The position numbers and the translations under genes are program-made. Below are positions 25,046 to 32,987 of a stretch of 36,903 nt of DNA, one piece after another; position 1 is the stretch's first letter; every line of letters begins with the position of its first letter. Source of the stretch: Pirellulales bacterium (GTDB lineage Bacteria; Planctomycetota; Planctomycetia; Pirellulales; UBA1268); assembly GCA_017853835.1 (NCBI GenBank), contig JAFMIU010000034.1, positions 1 through 36,903 on the forward strand. Direction: 5' to 3'. Under the pieces are notes generated by a model. That model did no database searches and was not told the DNA's origin. It was given only the letters and a program-made list of their open reading frames with translations.

Positions 25046-25678
25046 ATGACCGTGACCGCCGCCGACACCACCATGACCAAGCCGTGGATCGAGGGTCGTT
25101 TCGAGGAGAATCTCGTCCTCACCACCGTCGAGCAGGCGATCAACTGGGCTCGTCAATCGAGCATCTGGCCGATGACGTTCGGCCTGGCGTGCTGTGCGAT
25201 CGAGATGATGGCTGCTGGTGCCAGCCGCTACGACATGGATCGCTTCGGCGCCGGGGCGTTCCGGGCGACGCCGCGACAGGCCGACTTGATGATCGTGGCC
25301 GGCACGGTGACCTACAAGATGGCCAGCCGCGTGCGCCGCCTCTACAACCTCATGCCCGACCCGAAGTATGTGATCGCCATGGGTGCCTGCACGACCGGCG
25401 GTGGCCCGTACTTCAAGTGGGGCTATCACGTCGTGAAGGGCGTCGACCTCGTCGTGCCCGTCGATGTCTACGTTCCCGGCTGCCCGCCGCGTCCGGAAAG
25501 CCTGCTCGAGGGGCTGATGCGGATCCAGGACAAGATCCTCGGTCAGCGGATCGCCCGTGAGAAAGGGGGCATCGCCAAGGTGTCGGACGAACTCCCGGTG
25601 CCGCATCACTCCGGCTACGTGGCCCCCGCCATCGAGTCACCTGAACTCGTCTACAACCACCAGAAGGTCCAGCCCTGA
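25046..25678 (+). CDS. nuoB: NADH-quinone oxidoreductase subunit B (NuoB), lone copy inside the suf cluster
   Basis: NuoB carries cluster N2, the last Fe-S centre before quinone in respiratory complex I. The 210-residue protein keeps all four N2 ligands: C49 and C50 in [11 protein letters not shown]115 in GACTTGGG and C146 in PGCPPRP. Other family motifs, such as [19 protein letters not shown] and [14 protein letters not shown], are intact. The C-terminal tail ending in YNHQKVQP is short. No other nuo gene is visible on either side, so its usual partners (nuoA, nuoC/D) must lie elsewhere. It sits between sufR and sufC, 22 and 69 bases from each. The ATG 25046 gives the normal N-terminus. Confidence 0.95.
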   Translation: MTVTAADTTMTKPWIEGRFEENLVLTTVEQAINWARQSSIWPMTFGLACCAIEMMAAGASRYDMDRFGAGAFRATPRQADLMIVAGTVTYKMASRVRRLYNLMPDPKYVIAMGACTTGGGPYFKWGYHVVKGVDLVVPVDVYVPGCPPRPESLLEGLMRIQDKILGQRIAREKGGIAKVSDELPVPHHSGYVAPAIESPELVYNHQKVQP

Positions 25679-25747
25679 TCGTGCCGATGGCCGATCCCCA
25701 CACCCCTCCTGCCCTCCCGTCCGATTCTTCCTCCCTCCCGTCTCGCC

Positions 25748-26596
25748 ATGAAAACAGCTTCCGACACGCTCGTCATCAAGGGCCTCCATGTCTCCGTGGA
25801 GGGCCAGGAAATCCTCAAGGGGGTCGATCTCGAGATCGGCCGTGGTGAGGTGCATGCCCTCATGGGGCCGAACGGCTCCGGCAAGAGCACGCTCGGCTAC
25901 GCGATCATGGGCCATCCCTCCTATGAGGTCACATCCGGCTCGATCGAACTCGTGGAGCCCAACGGCACGCGGCACGATCTCCTCGCGATGGAGCCCGACC
26001 AGCGGGCCCGGGCCGGCGTGTTTCTCGCCTTCCAGCGGCCGATGTCGATTCCCGGCGTTCGTCTTGCCGATTTCCTGCGGCATGCGGTGACCAATGTCCG
26101 GAACCCCGACCGCAAGGAGGGGGAGGAGCTGATGCCCATGCGGGAGTTCCGCTCCGAGCTCAAGGCCAAGATGTCCGAGCTGTCGATGGATCCCGACTTC
26201 GCCCGGCGTTACGTCAACGACGGGTTTTCCGGCGGCGAGATGAAGCGGGCGGAGATCCTGCAGTTGGCGATGCTTCGGCCCAAGTTTGCCGTGCTCGATG
26301 AGACCGACAGCGGTCTCGATGCCGACGCCGTGCGGCTGGCCAGCGAGAGCATCGCCCGAATCGGTGGTGCCGAGATGGGTATCCTCATCATCACGCACCA
26401 CGAGCAGCTCCTCGAACACAACATCCCGCTCAGGACGCATGTCATGCTGGGCGGCCGGATCGTGGAGTCGGGCGGCCCCGAACTGGCGGCCGAACTCCAC
26501 AAGAAGGGCTACGAACGCATCCGCGCCGCCTACCCGGAGGCAGCCGCCGCCGAGAAGGCGATGGAGGATGCCCGTGGCGAAGTATCCGCAACCTGA
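25748..26596 (+). CDS. sufC: Fe-S assembly ATPase SufC
   Basis: SufC is the ABC-type ATPase of the SufBCD scaffold that builds Fe-S clusters. The 282-residue protein has Walker [10 protein letters not shown] (40-48), the Q-loop around [12 protein letters not shown], the signature SGGEMKR (161-167), Walker [12 protein letters not shown] (181-191) and the H-loop ITHHEQLL. The Q-loop neighbourhood and DETDSGLD are diagnostic for SufC rather than a transporter ATPase. No transmembrane partner is encoded. It is ~15-30 residues longer than E. coli SufC, with a C-terminal Ala/Glu-rich extension. It precedes sufB by 25 bases. Confidence 0.97.
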   Translation: MKTASDTLVIKGLHVSVEGQEILKGVDLEIGRGEVHALMGPNGSGKSTLGYAIMGHPSYEVTSGSIELVEPNGTRHDLLAMEPDQRARAGVFLAFQRPMSIPGVRLADFLRHAVTNVRNPDRKEGEELMPMREFRSELKAKMSELSMDPDFARRYVNDGFSGGEMKRAEILQLAMLRPKFAVLDETDSGLDADAVRLASESIARIGGAEMGILIITHHEQLLEHNIPLRTHVMLGGRIVESGGPELAAELHKKGYERIRAAYPEAAAAEKAMEDARGEVSAT

Positions 26597-26621
26597 CCCG
26601 CAGCACCACGGAGGCGGCATC

Positions 26622-28034
26622 ATGGCCACCGGAATCGACGACACGTCCGACGTCACGCTTGGCGAAATCAACAAGTACGACTTCCGCACCGACTCACCGG
26701 CCGTGTTCAAGGCCCGGAAGGGGCTCGACGCGGAGATCGTCACGCAGATTTCCGAGATGAAGCAGGAGCCCGCCTGGATGCGGGACTTCCGGCTGAAGTC
26801 GCTGGAGATCTTCCACTCCAAGCCGATGCCATCATGGGGTGGCGACATCGGCGTCAACTTCCAGGACATCTACTACTACCTCAAGCCGGCCGAGCAGCAG
26901 GGCAAGACGTGGGAAGAGGTGCCCGATGCCATCAAGCAGACATTCGACCGCCTCGGGATTCCGGAAGCCGAGCGGAAGTTTCTCGCCGGCGTCAAGGCGC
27001 AGTTCGAGAGCGAGGTGGTGTATGGCTCGCTCCAGGAGGATCTCGCGAAGAAGGGCGTGATCTTCACCGACACCGACACCGCGGTGCGGGAGCATCCCGA
27101 ACTCCTCCGCGAATACTTCGGCACCATCATTCCGCCGACCGACAACAAGTTTGCCGCCCTCAACTCGGCCGTCTGGTCGGGGGGCTCGTTCATCTACGTG
27201 CCGAAGGGTGTGTCGATCGAGTTCCCGCTCCAGGCCTACTTCCGCATCAACGCGGAGAGCATGGGTCAGTTCGAGCGCACGCTCATCATCGTCGACGAAG
27301 GCGCGCAGGTGCACTACGTCGAGGGCTGCACCGCCCCGATGTATTCCACGGAAAGCCTCCACTCCGCCGTCGTGGAGATCATCGTCAAGAAGCATGGCCG
27401 GTGTCGCTACACGACGATCCAGAACTGGGCCAACAACATCTACAACCTCGTGACGAAAAGGGCGATGGCCTACGAGGGGGCCCTCATGGAGTGGATCGAC
27501 GGGAATCTCGGCAGCCGCCTGACGATGAAGTATCCGGCGGTCTATCTCATGGAGCCGGGGGCCCGCGGTGAGATCCTCTCGATCGCGTTCGCCTCCGCCG
27601 GCCAGCATCAGGATGCCGGCGCGAAGATCGTGCACGCCGCTCCGCACACGAGCGGCCGGATCGTCTCGAAGAGCATCTCGAAAAATGGCGGCCGTGCCGG
27701 CTACCGCGGCCTCGTGAAGGTCGAGCCCGGGGCCACGAAGAGCAAGTCGAGCGTTGTCTGCGACGCCCTGATCCTCGACGACCGAAGCCGAAGCGACACC
27801 TACCCCTACATCGAGATCGAGGAGCAGGATGTTTCCATCGGTCACGAGGCGAGCGTGTCGAAGATCGGCGAGGAGCAACTCTTCTACCTCATGAGCCGAG
27901 GCCTCACGGAGGCGGAGGCGAGCACGATGATCGTCGGCGGCTTCATCGAGCCGCTCGTGAAGGAACTGCCGATGGAGTATGCCGTCGAGATGAACAAGCT
28001 GATCCAGTTGCAGATGGAGGGATCGGTGGGCTGA
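26622..28034 (+). CDS. sufB: Fe-S assembly scaffold SufB
   Basis: SufB receives persulfide sulfur and carries the nascent cluster. The 470-residue protein has the family stretches [65 protein letters not shown] with the conserved cysteine, and the C-terminal [20 protein letters not shown], which holds the active-site region. I chose ATG 26622 because ACGGAGG lies eight bases upstream and the family N-terminus begins there; an in-frame ATG overlapping the sufC end would add about 19 residues. The gene is complete. Confidence 0.97.
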   Translation: MATGIDDTSDVTLGEINKYDFRTDSPAVFKARKGLDAEIVTQISEMKQEPAWMRDFRLKSLEIFHSKPMPSWGGDIGVNFQDIYYYLKPAEQQGKTWEEVPDAIKQTFDRLGIPEAERKFLAGVKAQFESEVVYGSLQEDLAKKGVIFTDTDTAVREHPELLREYFGTIIPPTDNKFAALNSAVWSGGSFIYVPKGVSIEFPLQAYFRINAESMGQFERTLIIVDEGAQVHYVEGCTAPMYSTESLHSAVVEIIVKKHGRCRYTTIQNWANNIYNLVTKRAMAYEGALMEWIDGNLGSRLTMKYPAVYLMEPGARGEILSIAFASAGQHQDAGAKIVHAAPHTSGRIVSKSISKNGGRAGYRGLVKVEPGATKSKSSVVCDALILDDRSRSDTYPYIEIEEQDVSIGHEASVSKIGEEQLFYLMSRGLTEAEASTMIVGGFIEPLVKELPMEYAVEMNKLIQLQMEGSVG

Positions 28035-28055
28035 TCGGCCCCCGGCACGGACACC

Positions 28056-29444
28056 ATGACCACCGCGACCCCCGCCGCCGCTCCCGTCGGCTTCGACCGC
28101 AACCTCCTCGAGAGCCTGATCGCCGAGCAGGGCCTGCCCGATTGGGTGGCCGAAAAGCGACGGGCTGCCTTTGATGCCGTCGAATCGATCGGACTCCCCG
28201 ACCGTCGCAGCGAAAACTGGATGCGAACGGATCTGCGGATGTTCAAGCCGAAGGCCTGGGGGCTCCGGCCCCGGCCCGCGCATGGAGATGCGGTGGAAGG
28301 GCTGCTCGCCTCGGCGATCACGTCGGGTGAGGCGGCCGCCGAATGCTTTCCCGAGCAGTCCTGCCAGGCGCCGTCGGAAACGACGCTGGCCGGAAGGCTG
28401 GTGTCGTGCGATGGCCACATCATCCGCGAGGAACTCGATCCCGCCTTGGCGGGCCGTGGCGTGCTCTTCGGCGCCGCGGAGAGGATCCTGGCGGAGCATG
28501 GCGAGGCGATTCGGCCCCACTGGTTTTCGGTGATCGAATCCTCGTCGGATTGGTTCGCGGCGCTGCACGCGGCGTTTCATCGGGCGAGTGCCATCCTCTA
28601 TGTGCCCGCCGGCGTGCGGATCGCCGAGCCGCTGTCGGTCGTGGCGGCCATCAGTGCGGGAGGGGTCGACACCTCGCACGTGCTCGTCGTGCTTGGCGAG
28701 GGAGCCGAGGCCACGGTCCTCACCGAGACCACCGGCGGCGGCGACGCGTCGACGTCACACGGTGGCTTTCACTGCGGCGGCACCGAGATCGTCGTCGGCC
28801 GCGGGGGATTCCTGCGGATGGTGAATCTCCAAAACTGGAACACAGGCGTCTGGCACTTCGCCCGTCAGAAGGCGGTGGTGCACGAGAACGCGCGTCTCCA
28901 ATGGACGCTCGGTGCGCTCGGCAGCCGGCTCTCGCAGGTGGCCCAGGATGTGGCCCTCGCCGGCCGCCACGCCGATGCCCAGGTCAATGGCGTGATGTTC
29001 ACCGAAGGCCGCCAGCACCTTGTCTACAACACCCTGCAGCATCACGAGGCCCCGGCCTGCCACAGCGATCTCCTCTACAAGGGAGCGCTGCAGGATCGTT
29101 CGCGGCTCGTCTGGCGCGGCATGATCAAGGTGGACAAGGCGGCCCAGAAGACCGACGGCTATCAGCGAAACGACAACCTGATGCTGTCCAACGAATCGCG
29201 AGCCGATTCGATCCCGGGCCTCGAGATCGAGGCCGACGATGTGCGATGCACCCACGGTGCCACGAGCGGCCGCGTCGATTCCGAGCAGGTGTTCTACGCC
29301 CAGGCCCGCGGCCTCTCGGCCGATGAAGCGGCACGGCTCGTCGTCACGGGCTTCTTCCAGCAAGTCTTCGATCGCATCACCATCCCGCAGGTCCGCGAGG
29401 CGCTGGCCCGGGCCGTGTGCAGCCGGATCCGCCGGATCACCTGA
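28056..29444 (+). CDS. sufD: Fe-S assembly protein SufD
   Basis: SufD pairs with SufB on the SufC dimer and is needed for iron entry. The 462-residue protein has an N-terminal helical region (WVAEKRRAAFDAVESIGLPDRRSENWMRTDL), the beta-helix core containing VPAGVRIAEPLSV and WNTGVWHFARQKAVV, and the C-terminal HGATSGRVDSEQVFYAQARG, which contains the conserved histidine. The order sufC-sufB-sufD is rearranged from E. coli sufB-C-D. The sufB-sufD gap is 21 bases. No sufS or sufU follows; the next gene is a ferredoxin-SufT fusion instead. Confidence 0.95.
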   Translation: MTTATPAAAPVGFDRNLLESLIAEQGLPDWVAEKRRAAFDAVESIGLPDRRSENWMRTDLRMFKPKAWGLRPRPAHGDAVEGLLASAITSGEAAAECFPEQSCQAPSETTLAGRLVSCDGHIIREELDPALAGRGVLFGAAERILAEHGEAIRPHWFSVIESSSDWFAALHAAFHRASAILYVPAGVRIAEPLSVVAAISAGGVDTSHVLVVLGEGAEATVLTETTGGGDASTSHGGFHCGGTEIVVGRGGFLRMVNLQNWNTGVWHFARQKAVVHENARLQWTLGALGSRLSQVAQDVALAGRHADAQVNGVMFTEGRQHLVYNTLQHHEAPACHSDLLYKGALQDRSRLVWRGMIKVDKAAQKTDGYQRNDNLMLSNESRADSIPGLEIEADDVRCTHGATSGRVDSEQVFYAQARGLSADEAARLVVTGFFQQVFDRITIPQVREALARAVCSRIRRIT

Positions 29445-29528
29445 CATCGCCCAGCCTGGCGGTGGGGCGTTCTGACGATGGCGCGGTCTGGGATCGTGCG
29501 GGCACTTTCCAATGAAAGAGGAGCGAGC

Positions 29529-30287
29529 ATGAGCGAGTTCATCCGCGTTGCCGATATCGACGAGATTCCCGACCCGGGCAAGACGCTCGTCGAAGTGGAT
29601 GGCGAGATGGTGGCGCTGTTCCATGTGGGCGACGCCTTCTATGCGATCGACGACGTCTGCACGCATGACGGCGGCCCACTGGCCGACGGCGAACTCCGCG
29701 ACCACAAGATCGCCTGCCCGCGTCATGGGGCGAAGTTCGACATTCGAACAGGCGCTGCGCTGTCGATGCCGGCGGTGCGGCCGACGCGGGCGCATGAGGT
29801 GAAGGTGGAAGACGGTGGCGTGTGGGTGCGGCTCAGGTCCGAGGCGTCGGCGTCGGGGCCCGCAGCCCATGCCGCGGTCCCCGGGCTTCCGATCGCATCC
29901 AGTTCGGCGCCCATGACGGTGTCGTCCGCTCCCGCAGCCACCGCTGCCGCCACGGCCGTCACCGGGCCGCTCAGTGAAGATCACGTGCGCGAGATGCTGA
30001 AGGAAGTGAAGGACCCGGAGCTCTTCGTCAACATCGTCGATCTCGGCCTCATCTACAACGTGACCCTCTCCCCGTCTGCCGAGTCGCCCGGTCGTCATCA
30101 TGTTGCCGTCGACATGACCATGACGAGCCCTGCCTGCCCGGCCGGGCCGCAGCTGATCGCCGACACGAAGCGGGTGGTTGGCGGCATTCCCGATGTGGCG
30201 GCGGTCGAGGTGCGGATAGTGATGGACCCTCCCTGGACTCCCGATCGGATGACGGAGGCCGCCCGAGACCAGTTGGGGATCTTTTGA
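29529..30287 (+). CDS. Rieske-type ferredoxin fused to SufT/MIP18 (DUF59) domain
   Basis: The 252-residue protein joins two domains. Residues 1-103 are a Rieske-type [2Fe-2S] ferredoxin with ligands C44, H46 (CTHDGGPL) and C63, H66 (CPRHGAKFD). A linker of ~45 residues rich in Ala, Ser and Pro follows. Residues 148-252 are a SufT/MIP18 domain with KDPELFVNIVDLGLIYNV, the conserved cysteine C203 in TSPACPAGPQL, and the C-terminal MDPPWTPDRMTEAARDQLGI typical of SufT. SufT-like proteins help deliver or mature Fe-S clusters; a built-in electron carrier is unusual. AGAGGAG precedes ATG 29529. Its stop overlaps the next gene's TTG start. Confidence 0.93.
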   Translation: MSEFIRVADIDEIPDPGKTLVEVDGEMVALFHVGDAFYAIDDVCTHDGGPLADGELRDHKIACPRHGAKFDIRTGAALSMPAVRPTRAHEVKVEDGGVWVRLRSEASASGPAAHAAVPGLPIASSSAPMTVSSAPAATAAATAVTGPLSEDHVREMLKEVKDPELFVNIVDLGLIYNVTLSPSAESPGRHHVAVDMTMTSPACPAGPQLIADTKRVVGGIPDVAAVEVRIVMDPPWTPDRMTEAARDQLGIF

Positions 30288-31318
30288 GGCTCCTCGTCTA
30301 CGAATGGTGCTCGTCCGGTGGCCTTGCCGGACCGTCACGACCGGCCGTGCTGCCAGAGGGGCACGATGCCGAGCCCTTGGCCCGCGAGGGACTGGCCATG
30401 TTCCGGGCCGTGATTGCCGATGCCGTTCGCGACGGAGGATGGACCGTCGCCGCCCTGCTCGATGCCTCACACGTCGTCGATCTTCCAGTCGGCGTGGAGC
30501 CGCAGGTGGTGCCCGCCGGCCAGGAACTGGACGGACTCGTCACCGAGGCTGCCCGAGCCGACGCCGTGATCGTGGTCGCTCCCGAAACGGCCGGTGTGCT
30601 CATCGATCGCGTCGACCTGGTGCGCCGGTCGGGGGCGAAGGTCGTGTCGCCCGGCAGACGGTTTCTGGAGATCACCTCTGATAAACACACCACGATCGAG
30701 ACGCTCGCCGAGGCGGGCGTGCCGGTGCCTCGCGGCATGGTGCTGGATGCCGATGAGTCGTGGCCCGAAGGCTTTCCGCTGCCGGCGGTTCGCAAGGCGC
30801 GATCGAGCTGTGGCTGCGATGGCCTCGTCGTGGTGCGACCGGGCGACGCCCTCCCCTGCCCCGCCGGCGAACCGACACGGCTCGAGAGGTTTCACACGGG
30901 GCTTTCGGTGGGTGTGTCCTGCCTGCTTGGTCCGACCGGCATCACACCGGTGACGGCGATCGTGCAGCGGTTTTCTGCCGAGCCATCGATCGGCTTTCGT
31001 GGCGGCGACCGCCTGGCTGACCCTGGCCTGCGTCGTCGCGCCGAGGCCCATGCGGTCGCGGCCGTCGCGGCCGTGGTGAGCCGGTGCTGCGGCGACGCGG
31101 GCGGCGGCTGGGTGGGAGTCGATATGATCCTGGGGGCTGCCGAGGATGGGCGGGAGGATGTGGTTCTCGAAATCAATCCACGGCTGACGACGTCGTTCGT
31201 CGGGCTCGCCGCCGTCGCCCGGTCGAGCGTCGTGCGGGCGATGCTCGATGCCGATGCGGGCCGGCCCGTTCCCCGCGACCTCGACCACGACTTCACCAGC
31301 TTCACCGTGACAGGATGA
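30284..31318 (+). CDS. ATP-grasp ligase, MfnD-like (tyramine-L-glutamate ligase)
   Basis: The 344-residue protein starts RLLVYEWCSSGGLAG, has an ATP-grasp core with SDKHTTIETLAEAGVPVPRG, the nucleotide loop KARSSCGCDGLVVV, and the metal-binding motif VVLEINPRLTTSFVGL near the C-terminus. This matches the ATP-grasp family that includes MfnD, which joins glutamate to tyramine in methanofuran synthesis. The start is an in-frame TTG whose bases overlap the upstream TGA (TTGA at 30284-30287), and no ATG fits the beginning. Its neighbours are two further methanofuran-type genes, which is the main reason for the name. Substrate is inferred from context. Confidence 0.85.
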   Translation: MRLLVYEWCSSGGLAGPSRPAVLPEGHDAEPLAREGLAMFRAVIADAVRDGGWTVAALLDASHVVDLPVGVEPQVVPAGQELDGLVTEAARADAVIVVAPETAGVLIDRVDLVRRSGAKVVSPGRRFLEITSDKHTTIETLAEAGVPVPRGMVLDADESWPEGFPLPAVRKARSSCGCDGLVVVRPGDALPCPAGEPTRLERFHTGLSVGVSCLLGPTGITPVTAIVQRFSAEPSIGFRGGDRLADPGLRRRAEAHAVAAVAAVVSRCCGDAGGGWVGVDMILGAAEDGREDVVLEINPRLTTSFVGLAAVARSSVVRAMLDADAGRPVPRDLDHDFTSFTVTG

Positions 31319-32355
31319 ACCCGCCCGCTTCGCCGTTGTCCGACGTGCTCGCCTTCGACGTCGGCGGCGCCTGCATCAAGGCCGCCGACGGCGAAGGATG
31401 GAGCGTTGCCGAGCCATTTGCGATGTGGACCTCGTGGCGCGGCCTGGCCGAACGGCTGACGCAGCTGGCATTGGCTCGGCGGCCTCGCCGTCTCGTGGCG
31501 ACGATGACCGGCGAGATCGCCGACTGTTTCAGCGGGCGTGCCGAGGGGGTGCGGCACATCGTGGCGGCCCTCGCCGTTGCCGCCGAGTCCTGTGGCGCAT
31601 CACCCGTCGAGATCTATCGCCTCGACGGACGGCTCGTCTCGGCCGACGAGGCGGTGGCCGACCCCATCGCGGTGTCGGCTTCCAACTGGCATGCGGTGGC
31701 CCGCCTTGCGGCGGCCGTCTGTCGACGGGAGCGGGGGCTGTTGATCGACATCGGCTCGACGACGACCGACATCATTCCCTTGGCGGGCAACCGTCCCGTG
31801 CCGCTCGCCATCGACGACGCCGGACGGATGGCGTCGGGGGAACTGGTCTACACGGGCGTCGAACGAACGCCTGTTGCGACGATCGTGAGGGCCCTTCCGT
31901 ATCGAGGGCGGCGGCAGCCGGTGGCGAGCGAGCGATTCGCGGAGTCGCGGGATGCCTGGCTGCTGCTCGGCGACCTGCCGGAGGACTCCGCATCCCATGA
32001 CACGGCCGATGGTGGCCCCTGCACCGCGGAGGCTGCTCGGGTGCGGCTCGCCCGCATGATCCTGATGGAGCCCTCCGCCATGACGCGGGCCGATGCCGTG
32101 CGGGCGGCTCGGAGGATCGTCGCCGCCCAGGCGTCGCTCATCGCCCGAGCCCTCGAGCAGGTGGTGGCGACACAGGGCTGGCTTCCGGAGACGATCGTCG
32201 TTTCCGGTCATGGCGAGCGGCTGGTGCGGATGGCCGTGGCCCGCGCGGGCTGGACGACCGAGATGGTGTCGTTGCCGTCGGTCCTCGGCGCCGATCTCTC
32301 CCGCTCGGCGCCAGCCCACGCCCTCGCCCTCATCGCCCGCGGGGCGTTGCCATGA
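31315..32355 (+). CDS. MfnF-like protein (hydantoinase/oxoprolinase-type fold, H4MPT-linked C1 pathway)
   Basis: The 346-residue protein has two actin-like ATPase motifs: DVLAFDVGGACIKAADGEG near the N-terminus and RGLLIDIGSTTTDIIPLAGN at ~142-161, followed by RMASGELVYTGVERTP. This combination marks the H4MPT-linked C1-transfer protein family related to hydantoinase A, in which archaeal MfnF couples the aminomethylfuran group to glutamyl-tyramine. The ATG overlaps the upstream stop (ATGA), and the TGA overlaps the next ATG (ATGA at 32352-32355). The identity is supported by both motifs and neighbours, but the catalytic step is taken from archaeal work. Confidence 0.87.
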   Translation: MNPPASPLSDVLAFDVGGACIKAADGEGWSVAEPFAMWTSWRGLAERLTQLALARRPRRLVATMTGEIADCFSGRAEGVRHIVAALAVAAESCGASPVEIYRLDGRLVSADEAVADPIAVSASNWHAVARLAAAVCRRERGLLIDIGSTTTDIIPLAGNRPVPLAIDDAGRMASGELVYTGVERTPVATIVRALPYRGRRQPVASERFAESRDAWLLLGDLPEDSASHDTADGGPCTAEAARVRLARMILMEPSAMTRADAVRAARRIVAAQASLIARALEQVVATQGWLPETIVVSGHGERLVRMAVARAGWTTEMVSLPSVLGADLSRSAPAHALALIARGALP

Positions 32356-32921
32356 CGGACTTATGGCGGCATGGGGTGCTGCGGGCCGGTGCGGCGGCCA
32401 CGAACGGTTCGGTGGTGAAGTTTGGTGGAAGTCTTTTGGCCCGCCCGTCGTGGCCGGACGATGTCCTGACACTTGCCCGAAGCGCGGATGGACCCGTGAC
32501 GATCGTGGTGGGTGGCGGGAGCATCGTCGACGGCCTGCGACGCCTCGACGAGGCCTGCCCGATGCCCGCAGACACATCCCATCGCCTGGCGATCGATGCC
32601 ATGAGGATCACGGCGAGGCTCGTGTCCGATCGAACGCCGTGGGCCATCGTCGACTCGCCACCGGCCTGCGGCATCGCGATTCTCGACGTGGCCGCCTGGC
32701 TTGCCCGTGCCGCAGCGATGCCGGTTGGATGGCACGTGACGAGCGATTCGATCGCCGCCGCCGTGGCGACGGCGACGGGTGCAACGCTCCTCTTGGCCAA
32801 GAGCGTCGAGCCGCCCGGCGACGACCTCCACGGCCTCGCGGCCAACGGCTGGGTCGATCCCTATTTCCCCGACGCTGCGGCCGGGCTGCAGCGGATTGCA
32901 TGGGCCGTGCCGTCGGGCTGA
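32352..32921 (+). CDS. MfnE-like amino-acid-kinase-fold phosphotransferase
   Basis: A 189-residue protein of the amino acid kinase superfamily. It has VVKFGGSLL near the N-terminus, VVGGGSIVDGLRRLDE as the phosphate-binding Gly-rich loop, and ATGATLLLAKSVEPP and NGWVDPYFPDAA near the C-terminus. It is shorter than aspartokinase or uridylate kinase and lacks regulatory domains, which fits MfnE, the kinase that activates aminomethylfuran phosphate. It is the last gene of the coupled run and ends 66 bases before the stop of the convergent gene. The assignment relies on the cluster as well as the motifs. Confidence 0.85.
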   Translation: MTDLWRHGVLRAGAAATNGSVVKFGGSLLARPSWPDDVLTLARSADGPVTIVVGGGSIVDGLRRLDEACPMPADTSHRLAIDAMRITARLVSDRTPWAIVDSPPACGIAILDVAAWLARAAAMPVGWHVTSDSIAAAVATATGATLLLAKSVEPPGDDLHGLAANGWVDPYFPDAAAGLQRIAWAVPSG

Positions 32922-32987
32922 ACGCACCGCCACGCCGCCGCTTCGAGAGGGGCTTCGTGCGGTGGCTGCGTCACCTCGGGCGCCGGA

